Assembly: GCA_900544945.1 (NCBI GenBank) | Contig: UQXG01000012.1 | Coordinates: 1 to 24,823, forward strand | DNA from: an uncultured Eubacteriales bacterium | GTDB lineage: Bacteria; Bacillota; Clostridia; Oscillospirales; Oscillospiraceae | Direction: 5' to 3' | DNA length: 24,823 nt | Shown: one piece after another, positions 15,901 through 24,622 of the stretch | How positions within the stretch are numbered: position 1 is the first letter of the stretch | Layout of the letters: every line of letters begins with the position of its first letter | The notes under the pieces: generated by a model | Told to the model about the DNA's origin: nothing | Seen by the model: the letters and a program-made list of their open reading frames with translations, nothing else | Databases searched by the model: none | Program-made: the position numbers and the translations under genes

Positions 15901-18900
15901 GGGAGTGTAAGCGGCAGGGAAGGCCTCACACCAGCTAACGTCGGCGGTGTTGTAGCCCGTGCCCAGCACATAGTCGGCACTCAGGCTCACGGTCTGACTT
16001 TCACCGTAGGTGACAGTGGTTTTGTTGGCGGTGAGGGACACGCTCTGGACGGGGGCTTCCCGCACGACTACGGATCCCAAGGTCTGCTTCGTGGCCGCCT
16101 CCGCGGCGGAAATCCAGGTGCGCATGTCAAGCCTGAAGTAGACACCGCCCTCGGGCAGCAGGTCTGCTACGGAGCCGCTTTCAACTGTCACCATGTCGAA
16201 GAGGATGCTTCCGGCGGTATCGGCAATGGTCACCTTTGCGCCGTTCCACACCTCCAGCTTCCCCATTCCGGACATGTCACTGCCGCTGTTTACGATCTGC
16301 AAATTGCTTCCCTGGGCGCATACCAGCTTGCCCGCCAGATTCTTGCCGTTCAGATCCAGAGTGCCGCTTATCCTATACACGTATTGTCCAGATACATCCG
16401 TCAGCAGCTTCAGTGTGCCGCGCTTGCCATCGCAAATCTCGTCGAGTGCCGATAGGAAATCGGTATAGCCGGTGGTCACGCCGTTCTTGGTCACGGTGGC
16501 CACAAAGTCTGTGGCACCGCAGTAGGTGCAGCGGCCGGAGCTATCCAGGCCGGTGTGGGGGCAGGGCACGATGGTCAGGTCGTTAAGCATATTGTCCTGG
16601 TTGGAGATGGCACGGTCATAGGGCAGATATTCGCTGCCGCTCTTGGCGGCACAGCCGGGTTTCAGCAGGCTGCCCAGGGTCATCTGGAAGCTCTCGAAGC
16701 TGTTCAGCCAAAGCTGGCCGATGGTGCCGCCCTGGAGCAGGATGGTGCCCTTGTTGTCGCTGCGCCAATTGCTGATATTCAGCGCATCCAGATGGCCGTT
16801 CCCGGTGGGGCCGACGAAGTCGCAGGCATTCTCAAGGTCGACACCCGCTGCCGTTCCCGTCCAGCCGCTCATATCCAGCTGACCGCCGTCAGCGGCCTTC
16901 ACGTTGAATCGAATCTCGCCGGAGCCGGTGATGACGAGCTTTGCTCTTGACCGATCGTCGGTATTGGCGTCCACCTGGATGATCTGCCAGCGCGTCCGGG
17001 TAATATTGTGGCCGTTCAGGTTCAGGGTGACTTCTTTACCGTCTTCGATGTATGCGCTATTCTCCAGAGACACATCGCTCAGCAGCGTCACGGTGGTGCC
17101 ATCCTCGGCGTTATTCAGGGCGGCGGCCAGGTCGGTGGTGTAGCTGATACCGTCCGCAGTCTCCACCATGACGGTCATGGTCAGGCCGCAGCTACGACAG
17201 GTGTAAACGCCGTCCTTTTCCGTTACGTCCTCGTGGGGGCAGACATAGCCGCAGACGGTGCACTTGCCGTTTTTATAACTTTCGTGGGTGCAGGTCTTGC
17301 CGCACAGATCGCACACGCCGTCCGTCCAATTTTCGTGGGGGCAGGGGTAGCCGCAGGCGCACACGCCGTTCTCATCAAAGCTTTCGTGGGTATGCGCCAC
17401 CGCGTAGACGGTTCTATAGTTATCCGGCTTACTTACATTGTAGGCATTCAGAAGTTCGCTGCCGTCTTTGTCGTAGGCAAAGGCCGTGCCGTCTGCCAGC
17501 ATCTGTGACAATGGTCTGTCGCCTAGATCATAAAGGGCAAAGGTTTGGCCACATCCTTCGGTGTTTTCAAAGACACCGCCGCTGATCTGGACGGAGCCAT
17601 AGCCGTATTGCGACCGCGTCACATTGGGAAAATAGGTGCCGCCCTGGATATTCACGCGGCCTTCGCTTCCCACGGCAAAGCACACCGCCGCGGCGTAGCC
17701 GGTATGACGCGCGCCGCCGGTATTGGTGCCGGAGCCGTCCGTCAAAGTCACGTTGGCCGGGCCGCTGAAGGTCAGCAGATTGCCCCATAAGCTGCCGGAA
17801 AGGGTATGGCCGTTCCAGTCGATGGTGAAGGTGCCGCTGTCAATATAGATACCGCTATCCCCGGAATGGGTCACGTCCTTCAGAAGACGCACCGTAGAGC
17901 CGGACAGGGTCTTGGCCTTGTTGACCGCTGACTCAAAATCGCCATAGTAGATGCTTTCCGTCCCGGCCACCACCTGAACGGGAGCCGTCGCGCCGCAAGC
18001 GCACTTGCCCCCTTCCCCGAAGGTATGGGTGTGATCCACGATCTCCATATTTCCGAGGGCCGCCGAACGGGTGCCGTCAATGACGGTGCCGTCCGCCTTG
18101 AGCAGCAGTGCCTTGCCCTCGGCCAGAATGGACAAAAGGTTCCCGTTTTTCACGGTCACGCTCTTCATAATACGGCCGGCGGAAAGGGTGGCCGTGCCGC
18201 CGTCGATGTGGAGTTTTCCGATGAAGCCGTCGCGCAGCTCGAAGCGGCCGTTTTCATAGACTGAGATGGTTCCGGCCGCGGCGGCAGTGCTGCGGTCGAG
18301 AATCAGGGTGCCGGGGGCCCGGACAGACACATCCTGGAGCAGGGTGGCGGCGGGTCCGTTGAGGGTAAGCTTGCCCGTAATCACCATGGGCATGTCAAGC
18401 CTGCCGCTGCTCGGAACGGTCACTTCTCCCGTCACCGTCATCGCGCTTCCGGTCAGCTTCTTCGCGTTCATATCCAGCGTAATGACTTTGTCCAGGACAT
18501 AGTTGTCGGGCAGGGTGTCGTCAGCCAGAAGCGTCACCCTCTGGCGATCCGTGGCAGCATCCAGAGCCGCCTGTGCGGTTTCGTACAGCGTGTCGCCGAT
18601 TTTCGCCCGGTACGCCTGATAGCCGCAATCCGGGCACAGGCCGGTGGTCTGATCCATATTCCCATGACTGCACTTCTTGCCGCAGTAGGGACAAGCGGTG
18701 TCTGCCGTCAGGCCGTCCGGGTGGGTACATTTGACGATCTGCACGGCGGTGTTACTGGCCATGTCCCCCGGCTTCACCAGGCTGGTGCCGGACTGATAGG
18801 CATAGCCCTCGACCAGCAGTCTCGCGTAGTCCGCACCGGCATCGAAGTGGATGCTGTCAAAGCTGCCGCCGGACAGCTCTGCCTTGCCCTGGGAAGAACC

Positions 18901-21795
18901 CAGCTCCAGGCTGGTGGCAGAGCCGCCGGTCATAATCAGGTCGCCCTCCACATAGATACCGCCGGTGAAGGTGCCGCTTTCTACCTTGGCATGACCGTTG
19001 TAAATGTTGAGGGCGTACTGCTGGGGGGCATTTCCGTCACTGCTTCCGATGAAGGTGACGCTTTTCACGGTCAGCCCCCCAACGGCATCCAACTTGCCCA
19101 CTGTCACCGCCGGACTGGACTTGGCGGTGCGGGTATTCTCCACGGTGCCGTTCCGGATGGTCACATTCTCTGCCAGTACCCGCAGCACCGGCGCGCCATC
19201 GGCATCGCTGGTCAGGGTATGACTGCCCAGATCCAGGGTCACGGACTTATTGATCTCCACGGTGGCGGCACCCTGGTAGAAGTCGCCCCGGAGGGTGATG
19301 GTGTCGCCGTCCTTGGCGGCGTCCAGAGCCGCTTCCAGGCTCTTATACCGGGTCTGCCCGATGGCGTAAGGCTCGACCAGCGCATGGCAGACGGTGCAGT
19401 AGCCGTCCGCATTCACCTTGCCAACGTGGTCACAGCTGCGGCCGCACTCGCACTTGCCGTTGCTGTAGTGGCAGGTGTGGGCAGCCACGTGGATCTCCCT
19501 GCCCACGAGCTCGGTGTAGTCCGTGGCATCCACGACTTTGTCGGCGCTGTCGTAGAAGGCAAAGCCATCCTCCAGCAGCTCCAGGGCCCGGTCGACGCAA
19601 TTACTGTCCAGTCCCTCATCAAAGTGTCCGCCCCGCAGGTGGGTGGTGCCGTGGAAGGCAACCGGCAGCTCAAAGTGCGTGTTCTCTCCCCGTACGGTCA
19701 GGTCAAACTGGGCGCTAATGAGCGTATCCTTATAGCGAATATTCTCCAGAATCAGCTTTCCTCTGGCAACGGTGTCAATTACTCCCAAGGTGCCGTTTTT
19801 CAGGGTGAAGCTGCCGTAGGGGAAGTTGCCCATATTCAGGCTTTCCAGGGTATGCTTCTGCAAATCCAGGGTCACGTCCTTGTCGCCTGCCGTGGCGTTG
19901 CCAGCGTTAATGTCTCTGGTCAGCACGTCCTTCGTCAGGTAGAAGATTCCACCGCCTGTCAGGAATCCGCCTACCTCAGACGTGCCGCTTTCGGAAGTAT
20001 CCACGACGTGGTATGTGCCCTCCTCGGACACCAAAAGGGGCGCCGAGTTGCAAGGTTCCCCGCACTTCTGGCAGGTGCCGTCAGGTTTCGCCCGGTCATG
20101 GGCGCAGGTGTTGACCGTCAGGGTGACGGGATCGGTGTCCACATTGTAGCTGCCGACGGTCAGGGTGCAGTAGACCTTGGCGGAATGCAGCCAGGGCTTG
20201 CCGGCCACCTGGGGCAGCTTGTTATCCGAATAAAGATTCCTCAGAGAGAGGGTCGGCTGGTTGAAGCCCACAAGCACGGTGCCGTCCTCCAGCTTCCACT
20301 GGTAGGCAATGTCCCCGGTCAGGCCGGCGACCAGTGTGGCAGTCACCCGGATTTCCTTATCGCCCTGCCAGGAATCCAAATCCCCGCGCTTGCAGCTGAC
20401 GGAGGCATCCTGGGGCTGGGTGGTGACGGTGATGGGCGCACCGAGAACGGTGACGGTGACGGTCTTCGTGACCGTGGTTTCGTCCGTGCCGGTGACAGTA
20501 ACGGTCAGATTGTAGGTACCCTGCTTCACATCGGAGCTTGTGGTGACCCACAGACTCTTATCGTCGGCGGTAAGGTTTGCCGACAGGCCGGTGTGATCTG
20601 TCGCCCACTGGGCGTTCAGGGTGTCCGTTTTCACATTCTTGGCGGAAATGGCAAAGGTGGCCGTCTGATCGGCAACGCCCTCATAGAGGTAGCCCTTCTG
20701 GGCCTTCACCGAGAGCATGGGGCCGGTGACCTCGCCGATGTAGTAAGTCTTCTTCTTAGCATTATCGTTGATATCGTCGATATCGCTGGAATCCATTTCC
20801 GCTTTCTGCGCGTCTCTCTCGTCGGAAGCCAGAATGGGCAGATTGCCGGGATTGTACGCGTACATGGTTCTCATTTCGATGCCATAAACATCGCCAGTGG
20901 CGTAGAGGGAACCGCCATATGTATACAGATAGGAGCAGACAATACCGGCATTCGAGCCGCCATTGGCCTCCAGCTTGCCGCCCTGCAATTCCACAGAACA
21001 AACAGATATGGCATTATACTTGCCCCCGATGGCCTTAACGGTGCCGCCCTCAATGGTCAGGTGGCCTTTACCGGAGGTGCTCCCCTTGTAGGTGCTGTCA
21101 AAGATAGCACCATTGCACTTCCAATCTGTGCTCCTGCCGTTGCCGATGACCGTCAGGCTGCCGGTGCCCTTGATGGTCAGCGTGCAGTTGTTCAGATCCA
21201 GAGGCGCGTCGCACTCGATCCGGTTGGTGCCAGTCAGGGTCAGAGTGGTGTCCCCGGTGAGCTTGACGGGGGTGGTAATGGTCTGGTTGTTCCACTTCAC
21301 CTCGCCGGAGATTTCCATGACATCCTCCGCCAGGGTGGACACCTGGCTGTTTACCCAGCCGAACAGGGCTTCCAGCTTCTCCACGCCGTTGATCTGCGCC
21401 TGCTGGGTCTCGCTCAGGGCTTCAAAAGCAGAATACGCCTCTTCCAGCGCGTCCAGGTAGCTTTCCGACATGTGGCTCACGTCGGGCAGGGCGTCGATCA
21501 TAGCCTGCACCGCCGCCACGTCCTCGTCCTGGGCAGGCTCGGCGAAGACCTGAGCCGGGGGCTCGGTGGGCTGTGCCTCCGCAACCGGCTGGGCAGGCTC
21601 CGCCGCCGGGGCTTCCGTAGGAGCCTCGGTAGGTGCCTGGGTCGGTTCCGCCCTGGGAGCTTCCGTCGGGGTCGAAGCCTCGGTGGGAGCCTGGGTTGCC
21701 TGGGTGGACTCCGTCTCCTGGGCAAAGGCCGGTGCCGGGAGCATTCCCACCACCAGGGTCAGTGCCAGAAACAAACTGAATAATCTTCTTTTCAT
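12964..21795 (-). CDS. Giant secreted modular surface protein (beta-helix modules with Cys/His knuckles)
   Basis: The 2943-residue protein starts at MKRRLFSLFLALTLVVGMLP with a cleavable signal peptide (AFA-Q, after residue 25) and a good AAGGAG; an upstream extension to 21900 lacks these. Order of parts: Thr/Pro/Glu/Ala-rich linker (28-90); helical segment (94-154); beta-helix-like domain (169-321); Ig-like domains (366-562); six beta-helix-like modules (about 586-1909), each opening with a strand-helix such as YKSLEAALDAAKDGDTITL and five of them closing with knuckles such as CTVCGYVCPH; Ig/MBG-like domains (1912-2092); further beta domains (2100-2456); a second helical segment (2456-2579); an Ig-like domain; and a C-terminal domain with GCSIRVSGKKGIRMITG and RSIGYVAWQN. 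No LPXTG, SLH, choline-binding or dockerin motif is visible. It is probably an adhesin or structural protein; no catalytic motif was seen. Confidence 0.88.
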   Translation of the reverse strand: MKRRLFSLFLALTLVVGMLPAPAFAQETESTQATQAPTEASTPTEAPRAEPTQAPTEAPTEAPAAEPAQPVAEAQPTEPPAQVFAEPAQDEDVAAVQAMIDALPDVSHMSESYLDALEEAYSAFEALSETQQAQINGVEKLEALFGWVNSQVSTLAEDVMEISGEVKWNNQTITTPVKLTGDTTLTLTGTNRIECDAPLDLNNCTLTIKGTGSLTVIGNGRSTDWKCNGAIFDSTYKGSTSGKGHLTIEGGTVKAIGGKYNAISVCSVELQGGKLEANGGSNAGIVCSYLYTYGGSLYATGDVYGIEMRTMYAYNPGNLPILASDERDAQKAEMDSSDIDDINDNAKKKTYYIGEVTGPMLSVKAQKGYLYEGVADQTATFAISAKNVKTDTLNAQWATDHTGLSANLTADDKSLWVTTSSDVKQGTYNLTVTVTGTDETTVTKTVTVTVLGAPITVTTQPQDASVSCKRGDLDSWQGDKEIRVTATLVAGLTGDIAYQWKLEDGTVLVGFNQPTLSLRNLYSDNKLPQVAGKPWLHSAKVYCTLTVGSYNVDTDPVTLTVNTCAHDRAKPDGTCQKCGEPCNSAPLLVSEEGTYHVVDTSESGTSEVGGFLTGGGIFYLTKDVLTRDINAGNATAGDKDVTLDLQKHTLESLNMGNFPYGSFTLKNGTLGVIDTVARGKLILENIRYKDTLISAQFDLTVRGENTHFELPVAFHGTTHLRGGHFDEGLDSNCVDRALELLEDGFAFYDSADKVVDATDYTELVGREIHVAAHTCHYSNGKCECGRSCDHVGKVNADGYCTVCHALVEPYAIGQTRYKSLEAALDAAKDGDTITLRGDFYQGAATVEINKSVTLDLGSHTLTSDADGAPVLRVLAENVTIRNGTVENTRTAKSSPAVTVGKLDAVGGLTVKSVTFIGSSDGNAPQQYALNIYNGHAKVESGTFTGGIYVEGDLIMTGGSATSLELGSSQGKAELSGGSFDSIHFDAGADYARLLVEGYAYQSGTSLVKPGDMASNTAVQIVKCTHPDGLTADTACPYCGKKCSHGNMDQTTGLCPDCGYQAYRAKIGDTLYETAQAALDAATDRQRVTLLADDTLPDNYVLDKVITLDMNAKKLTGSAMTVTGEVTVPSSGRLDMPMVITGKLTLNGPAATLLQDVSVRAPGTLILDRSTAAAAGTISVYENGRFELRDGFIGKLHIDGGTATLSAGRIMKSVTVKNGNLLSILAEGKALLLKADGTVIDGTRSAALGNMEIVDHTHTFGEGGKCACGATAPVQVVAGTESIYYGDFESAVNKAKTLSGSTVRLLKDVTHSGDSGIYIDSGTFTIDWNGHTLSGSLWGNLLTFSGPANVTLTDGSGTNTGGARHTGYAAAVCFAVGSEGRVNIQGGTYFPNVTRSQYGYGSVQISGGVFENTEGCGQTFALYDLGDRPLSQMLADGTAFAYDKDGSELLNAYNVSKPDNYRTVYAVAHTHESFDENGVCACGYPCPHENWTDGVCDLCGKTCTHESYKNGKCTVCGYVCPHEDVTEKDGVYTCRSCGLTMTVMVETADGISYTTDLAAALNNAEDGTTVTLLSDVSLENSAYIEDGKEVTLNLNGHNITRTRWQIIQVDANTDDRSRAKLVITGSGEIRFNVKAADGGQLDMSGWTGTAAGVDLENACDFVGPTGNGHLDALNISNWRSDNKGTILLQGGTIGQLWLNSFESFQMTLGSLLKPGCAAKSGSEYLPYDRAISNQDNMLNDLTIVPCPHTGLDSSGRCTYCGATDFVATVTKNGVTTGYTDFLSALDEICDGKRGTLKLLTDVSGQYVYRISGTLDLNGKNLAGKLVCAQGSNLQIVNSGSDMSGMGKLEVWNGAKVTIADTAGSILFDMVTVESGSVADLLPEGGVYFRLDMRTWISAAEAATKQTLGSVVVREAPVQSVSLTANKTTVTYGESQTVSLSADYVLGTGYNTADVSWCEAFPAAYTPFTETGTSFTLPAGVSAGVHTYRVSVTAGGYTLSKDIQITVTKAPGKLENKDYPTEFTYGDTIPTPKAENFTTNHPDGTFSYHWKTGNNSGLEPGANPVDAGTYILYATWTGGTNYTTASLSLAVTIQKAAQTANIAVVNETISGKGDGGVTLLPSVDVYEIRKKGEETFERISASQGETFHTLIPGVYEIRLAEAKNYLPSDTQEVTVQPGRKLKVTLPENQKGYTLTANKTELDWHEDVKLSFQLDSVGAYKAADFGIWAEAGSEKTKLTLGNDGAVKLTAPEKDITITVTGVKTDNVAPKVYIQGRMSKDSFDYVKWEGFQENPADDFVNGNFAIAATDRLSGVASLWYCLSKTPLTRADMDTASWKQAGKVSITEDGVYYLYAKALDNANNAGYACTGKLVKESNPPTFSGVKDGETYYVTQMLKIHDDGMPDWYKAKGSIGVVPNGGNENPIKLKLENDGRPYTITAGDRCGNEATITVYMKPLSDLTQPLYSILEGSIQKSDRAILDDVEATLKGLDVTYAFDSEKKEINDALARIEKLRQVLDQVAAVEAQIDALPDSVEPYQQTVEDTKIRPARQAYSDLTDHQKTLVDSTKLDKLVRLEAQLDAWTITEGDGQIWYKGSGKSLSFTVNGQSRKFDGLRQGNTYIGSGVSSLLTASGEMDKPFTLTLKPEFLQCQTPGEHSFTVVYYSGLYSSGYLSISVTYTVETPANYLDVTDREEFEGKTTVTVDGKEYPIEEMAGYLQRIPTQRYVNLPETGDLLTIYSFKDGTPTGSYTNYPTGMQVFRITRQEGGAKAEEITEFANLLNYAGCSIRVSGKKGIRMITGIDQDVKKSLVSKAGLAGYTLEEYGTVVQWADKLGSNTLNLDSSDKKNYAYKKGKADPIFAKENGMIQYTNVLVGFTDAQCQPDLVMRPYIKLTDTATGETVTLYGGSVTRSIGYVAWQNRDTYKQGTASYKYVWNIINSVDTSKYPN
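21535..21715 (-). repeat. Low-complexity TEAP-type repeat encoding the N-terminal linker
   Basis: This segment encodes repeated (P/A)TEAP, AEP and TQAP units just after the signal peptide of the giant protein. The DNA is a run of near-identical 12-15 base units (GGTGCCTCGG/GGAGCCTGGG variants on the plus strand), prone to length change by slippage. Such linkers usually span the cell wall. Confidence 0.65.
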
Positions 21796-21819
21796 AATAC
21801 ACAATTCTCCTTTTTTCGG

Positions 21820-21858
21820 AAAATAAGGACTACTAAATGAATGCAAAAATACAGGACT
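21820..21858 (-). promoter_or_regulatory. Direct repeats upstream of the giant gene
   Basis: On the minus strand AGTCCTGTATTTT (21858-21846) and AGTCCTTATTTT (21831-21820) form a direct repeat with a 27-bp period, ending 24 bases before the start codon. No good consensus promoter is visible here, so these could be regulator sites or part of a promoter dependent on an activator such as the LuxR-type protein upstream. Confidence 0.35.
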
Positions 21859-21861
21859 TCT

Positions 21862-21943
21862 CGTAGGGGACGATGCCCTCATCGTCCCGCCGGTATGCAC
21901 GATTCACACACGGGACGGGTCGATGTGGGCATCGACCCCTACG
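21862..21943. repeat. Imperfect 27-bp inverted repeat
   Basis: CGTAGGGG-ACGATGCCCTCATCG (from 21862 to 21888) and its imperfect complement (21917-21943) enclose a 28-base centre. It resembles a dispersed intergenic element of gut Clostridia. It lies in the 278-bp gap between the LuxR-type gene and the giant gene. Confidence 0.6.
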
Positions 21944-21999
21944 TTCAGCCGTGTTTTCCCTCATCCGCCCGCTGCGGCGGGCACCTTTACACTATAGAG

Positions 22000-22052
22000 C
22001 AATTGCCACCGGCAATTGTTAGATTTTAATTCGCTGCGCGGAGCACCACCCC
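22000..22052 (+). repeat. Repeat unit, left copy flanking the LuxR-type gene
   Basis: The unit consists of an 8-3-8 palindrome, CAATTGCCACCGGCAATTG (22000-22018), followed by TTAGATTTTA and ATTCGCTGCGCGGAGCACC ACCCC. A near-identical copy lies in the opposite orientation at 24623-24676, on the other side of the LuxR-type gene. Confidence 0.75.
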
Positions 22053-22073
22053 AGGGGAAGGCAGGGGCCAGGC

Positions 22074-24455
22074 TTACACATCCTCCGGGATGAGCTTCAG
22101 CCGCCTGGCGGCGGTTTTGGCCTCGCTGCGGCGGCTCACGTCCAGCTTTTCCAAAATATGGCTGACGTGGGTTTTCACGGTGGTGAGCTTGATATTCATA
22201 ACCTGGGCGATCTGGGCGTTGCTCTTATCCGCGCAAATCAGCCGCAGAATCTGCTTTTCCGTGGCGGTGAGCTCGTCGTTGGGCGAAAGCCTGGGCTGTA
22301 AGAACAGGGGCGTGGCCGTCGCCTGCTTCCGGGTCTGGGTCAGCAGCCGCTTCCGGAAGGCCTCGTCCTCCTTCCAGTCCAGCTGGGTCAGAAGGGGCAG
22401 CACCGCCCCGCCGTAGACACTGATGGTGCGGATGAAGCAGAAGGTCAGGGCAGTGTCCAGCGCCCGGCTCAGCTTTTCCTTCCAGCGGATATCCCGCAGA
22501 CGGTACAGAGCCAGAGCGGAAAGCACATTCAGGTGAATGCTGTCGATGTACCGACTGCAAGCGGCGCAGTAGCTTTCCAGGGGAGCCAGAGTCAGCAGCG
22601 CTCCCTCCGGGTCGTCGTCCGCCAGCTCCACCATGGCCTGGGTCAGATATTGATAGCGTTTGAGCACGTTCAGGTGCACCGGGTCCCGGGGAGCCTTCTC
22701 CCGATACCAGATATCCGCCCGATCCAGGTCTCCGGCGTGGAGATCCACCCGGCAGAGCATGGCATCCAGATTGGGCAGGAACCGATTTTCCCTTCGCTCC
22801 ACAAACTGCTCCCGAAGAAGCTCCAGGGTTCGCCGGGCGTTTTCCAGCCGACCCTGCTCCATGTAATTGCGCACCAGCAGGCCGCAGGCGGCAAACTCGA
22901 TGTCCGGCGTGCCGTGCTGCTGAATCTCCCGCATCCGGGATACCACCGTCAGAAGCCGCTGGGAAATATCCTCGCCCTTTTCGAACTTGCTTTCCGTCAG
23001 GGCGCAGTCCGGAAGGCCAATGCCGTCCGCCCCCAGAAGCTTCTTCACCGGCAGGCCGATGGTGTTATACAGCAGGTCGTCCTTTTTGCTCCAGGGGGAA
23101 AAGTCCTTGCCGCCGTTCATAATACTGGGCAGGGTGCTGGTGACGGAGAAGGGCGGCAGGCTGATCTCCTTGTTGGTCATCAGCCGAGCCACCGCCGGAA
23201 TGGTCTCCGTCAGTCCCTCCACCCCCCGCTGGGGCAGGGAAACGTCCAGCCAGGCCAGACGGCTCCGGGCCTGCCGGGCGGCGGCGTCCTTGGGCTCCCG
23301 CTTCTGGGCGAAGCGCTTCAGCTCCTCATACCACCGGTCAGAGCCGGGGTAATCCACCGCCAGGGCGCAGAGCATACACATGCCCTGCATCAGAGCCGGA
23401 GATTCCAGAATTTCCGGCTCCGGCAGACTGCGGTAGTATTTTTCCATCTCTCCATAGTGACCCATGCCCGGATGGAGCTCCGAGTTGCGCACCAGAATCT
23501 CCGAGACCTTGCTGTGATCCCCCGCGTCCCGGTAGCATTCCAGGGCATGGGGATAATCCTCGTTCAGTTCATAGTACAATCCGCCCCGGCTGAGCAGAGC
23601 CTTGACCCTGCCGTCCGGGAAGGTTTTTTTCATCTCCCACTGAAGGAAGTTCCGGTACTGAGGCCAGAAGCGGAGCTGTCCCCCTTCCTCCAGGAGCATG
23701 GAGGAATTGTTCCGAATCCAGTCCAGCATTTGTCCCGCCCGGACATCCCCGCTGACCATTTTTGCCATTTCCAGGTTCACGGTTTCGAAGGGGGCAAGCT
23801 CCAGCAAAAACCGACGGATGGTCAGATCCAGGGGCATGAAGATCGCCGCCTCAAAATACCGGTAAACCTCCTGAAACGCGTCCTTCACCAGCTCCGGCCC
23901 GAAGGGTCTGCCGGAGGCCATGAGCCGGACGGTGATGGCCACCCCCAGGGCATAGCCGATGGACTCCTTCAAAATGCCGGAAACCTCGCTTCTCGTCACC
24001 GGCACATCGTAGAGCCGGAACAGGGTCTGGATGTCCTCTTCGTCAAAGAGCATTTCCTGAGCGGAGATCACGCCCATGATTCCCGCGTACTGGAAGGCCA
24101 TCATGCACCCGGGAGGCGCCCCCCGGGACAGAAACACAAGACGGCGGTCAGGGGTGCTTCGGATATACTGGCACAGTGCCAGGACATTTTCTTCCGGCAT
24201 CCGCTGAAAATCATCCACTAGTAGGATATTCCAGTCTCCTTCCTCGGGGATGGGATCCTCATCCTCCCCACTACGCCGGAGCACCGCCCGACCGGAAAGC
24301 AGCGCCTCCGCCACCGTGGTTTTCCCGAAGCCGCAGGGGGCGCTGAAGAACAAAATTCGCTGTCCTTGGAGAAATTCCTGGAACTTTTCCCGAATCAGAG
24401 GCCGAATGACAATCTTTTTTCTCAAAATCCTCCACCTGCTTCCCTCTATGTCCAA
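22074..24455 (-). CDS. MalT-like ATP-dependent LuxR family transcriptional regulator
   Basis: The 793-residue protein belongs to the large ATP-binding LuxR (LAL/STAND) regulators. It has a P-loop APCGFGKTT (about 39-47), Walker B ILLVDDFQ (Asp81, Asp82), a winged-helix/arm region to about 290, a TPR-like helical sensor region (about 290-700), and a C-terminal LuxR helix-turn-helix from 729 (LTATEKQILRLICADKSNAQ, then IAQVMNIKLTTVKTHVSHIL). Length is slightly under MalT (about 900). The start is uncertain: the TTG at 24455 has only a weak ribosome site, while TTG at 24425 has GGAGG just 3 bases upstream; domain homology begins soon after both. It lies upstream of, and in the same direction as, the giant surface gene (278-bp gap), which it probably controls. 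The inducing ligand is unknown. Confidence 0.88.
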   Translation of the reverse strand: MDIEGSRWRILRKKIVIRPLIREKFQEFLQGQRILFFSAPCGFGKTTVAEALLSGRAVLRRSGEDEDPIPEEGDWNILLVDDFQRMPEENVLALCQYIRSTPDRRLVFLSRGAPPGCMMAFQYAGIMGVISAQEMLFDEEDIQTLFRLYDVPVTRSEVSGILKESIGYALGVAITVRLMASGRPFGPELVKDAFQEVYRYFEAAIFMPLDLTIRRFLLELAPFETVNLEMAKMVSGDVRAGQMLDWIRNNSSMLLEEGGQLRFWPQYRNFLQWEMKKTFPDGRVKALLSRGGLYYELNEDYPHALECYRDAGDHSKVSEILVRNSELHPGMGHYGEMEKYYRSLPEPEILESPALMQGMCMLCALAVDYPGSDRWYEELKRFAQKREPKDAAARQARSRLAWLDVSLPQRGVEGLTETIPAVARLMTNKEISLPPFSVTSTLPSIMNGGKDFSPWSKKDDLLYNTIGLPVKKLLGADGIGLPDCALTESKFEKGEDISQRLLTVVSRMREIQQHGTPDIEFAACGLLVRNYMEQGRLENARRTLELLREQFVERRENRFLPNLDAMLCRVDLHAGDLDRADIWYREKAPRDPVHLNVLKRYQYLTQAMVELADDDPEGALLTLAPLESYCAACSRYIDSIHLNVLSALALYRLRDIRWKEKLSRALDTALTFCFIRTISVYGGAVLPLLTQLDWKEDEAFRKRLLTQTRKQATATPLFLQPRLSPNDELTATEKQILRLICADKSNAQIAQVMNIKLTTVKTHVSHILEKLDVSRRSEAKTAARRLKLIPEDV

Positions 24456-24488
24456 ACTTCTCAGCGCATTCCACCGCTTATTTTACCT

Positions 24489-24535
24489 ATTGTAGCCTAA
24501 GGCGGGGAAAAATGGAATCCTCCCAAAGTAGGATT
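24489..24535 (-). promoter_or_regulatory. Weak promoter with inverted repeat upstream of the LuxR-type gene
   Basis: On the minus strand a good -10 (TACAAT, 24494-24489) has only TTCCAT at the -35 position. An inverted repeat AATCCT-N8-AGGATT (24516-24535) overlaps the -35 region. This layout fits a promoter that needs an activator, possibly the gene's own product. Confidence 0.45.
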
Positions 24536-24622
24536 TTTACAAATTATCGTTGAAAAGAATGTCATTACAAGCCATGAGAAAACGCACCGGCGTGGGAGCG
24601 CCCCGGCCCTCCCTTGTGTAAA

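Noticed and set aside
18664..21783. A 1039-codon open frame on the plus strand opposite the giant gene, and another of 614 codons at 14611-16455
   Set aside because: They lie antisense to a protein with clear domains and signal peptide, have no credible ribosome sites or recognisable domains, and are expected by-products of GC-rich codon use on the other strand.
21796..21900. N-terminal extension of the giant protein to 21900
   Set aside because: It would place a signal peptide internally, and the ATG at 21795 has a good ribosome site and begins the signal peptide.
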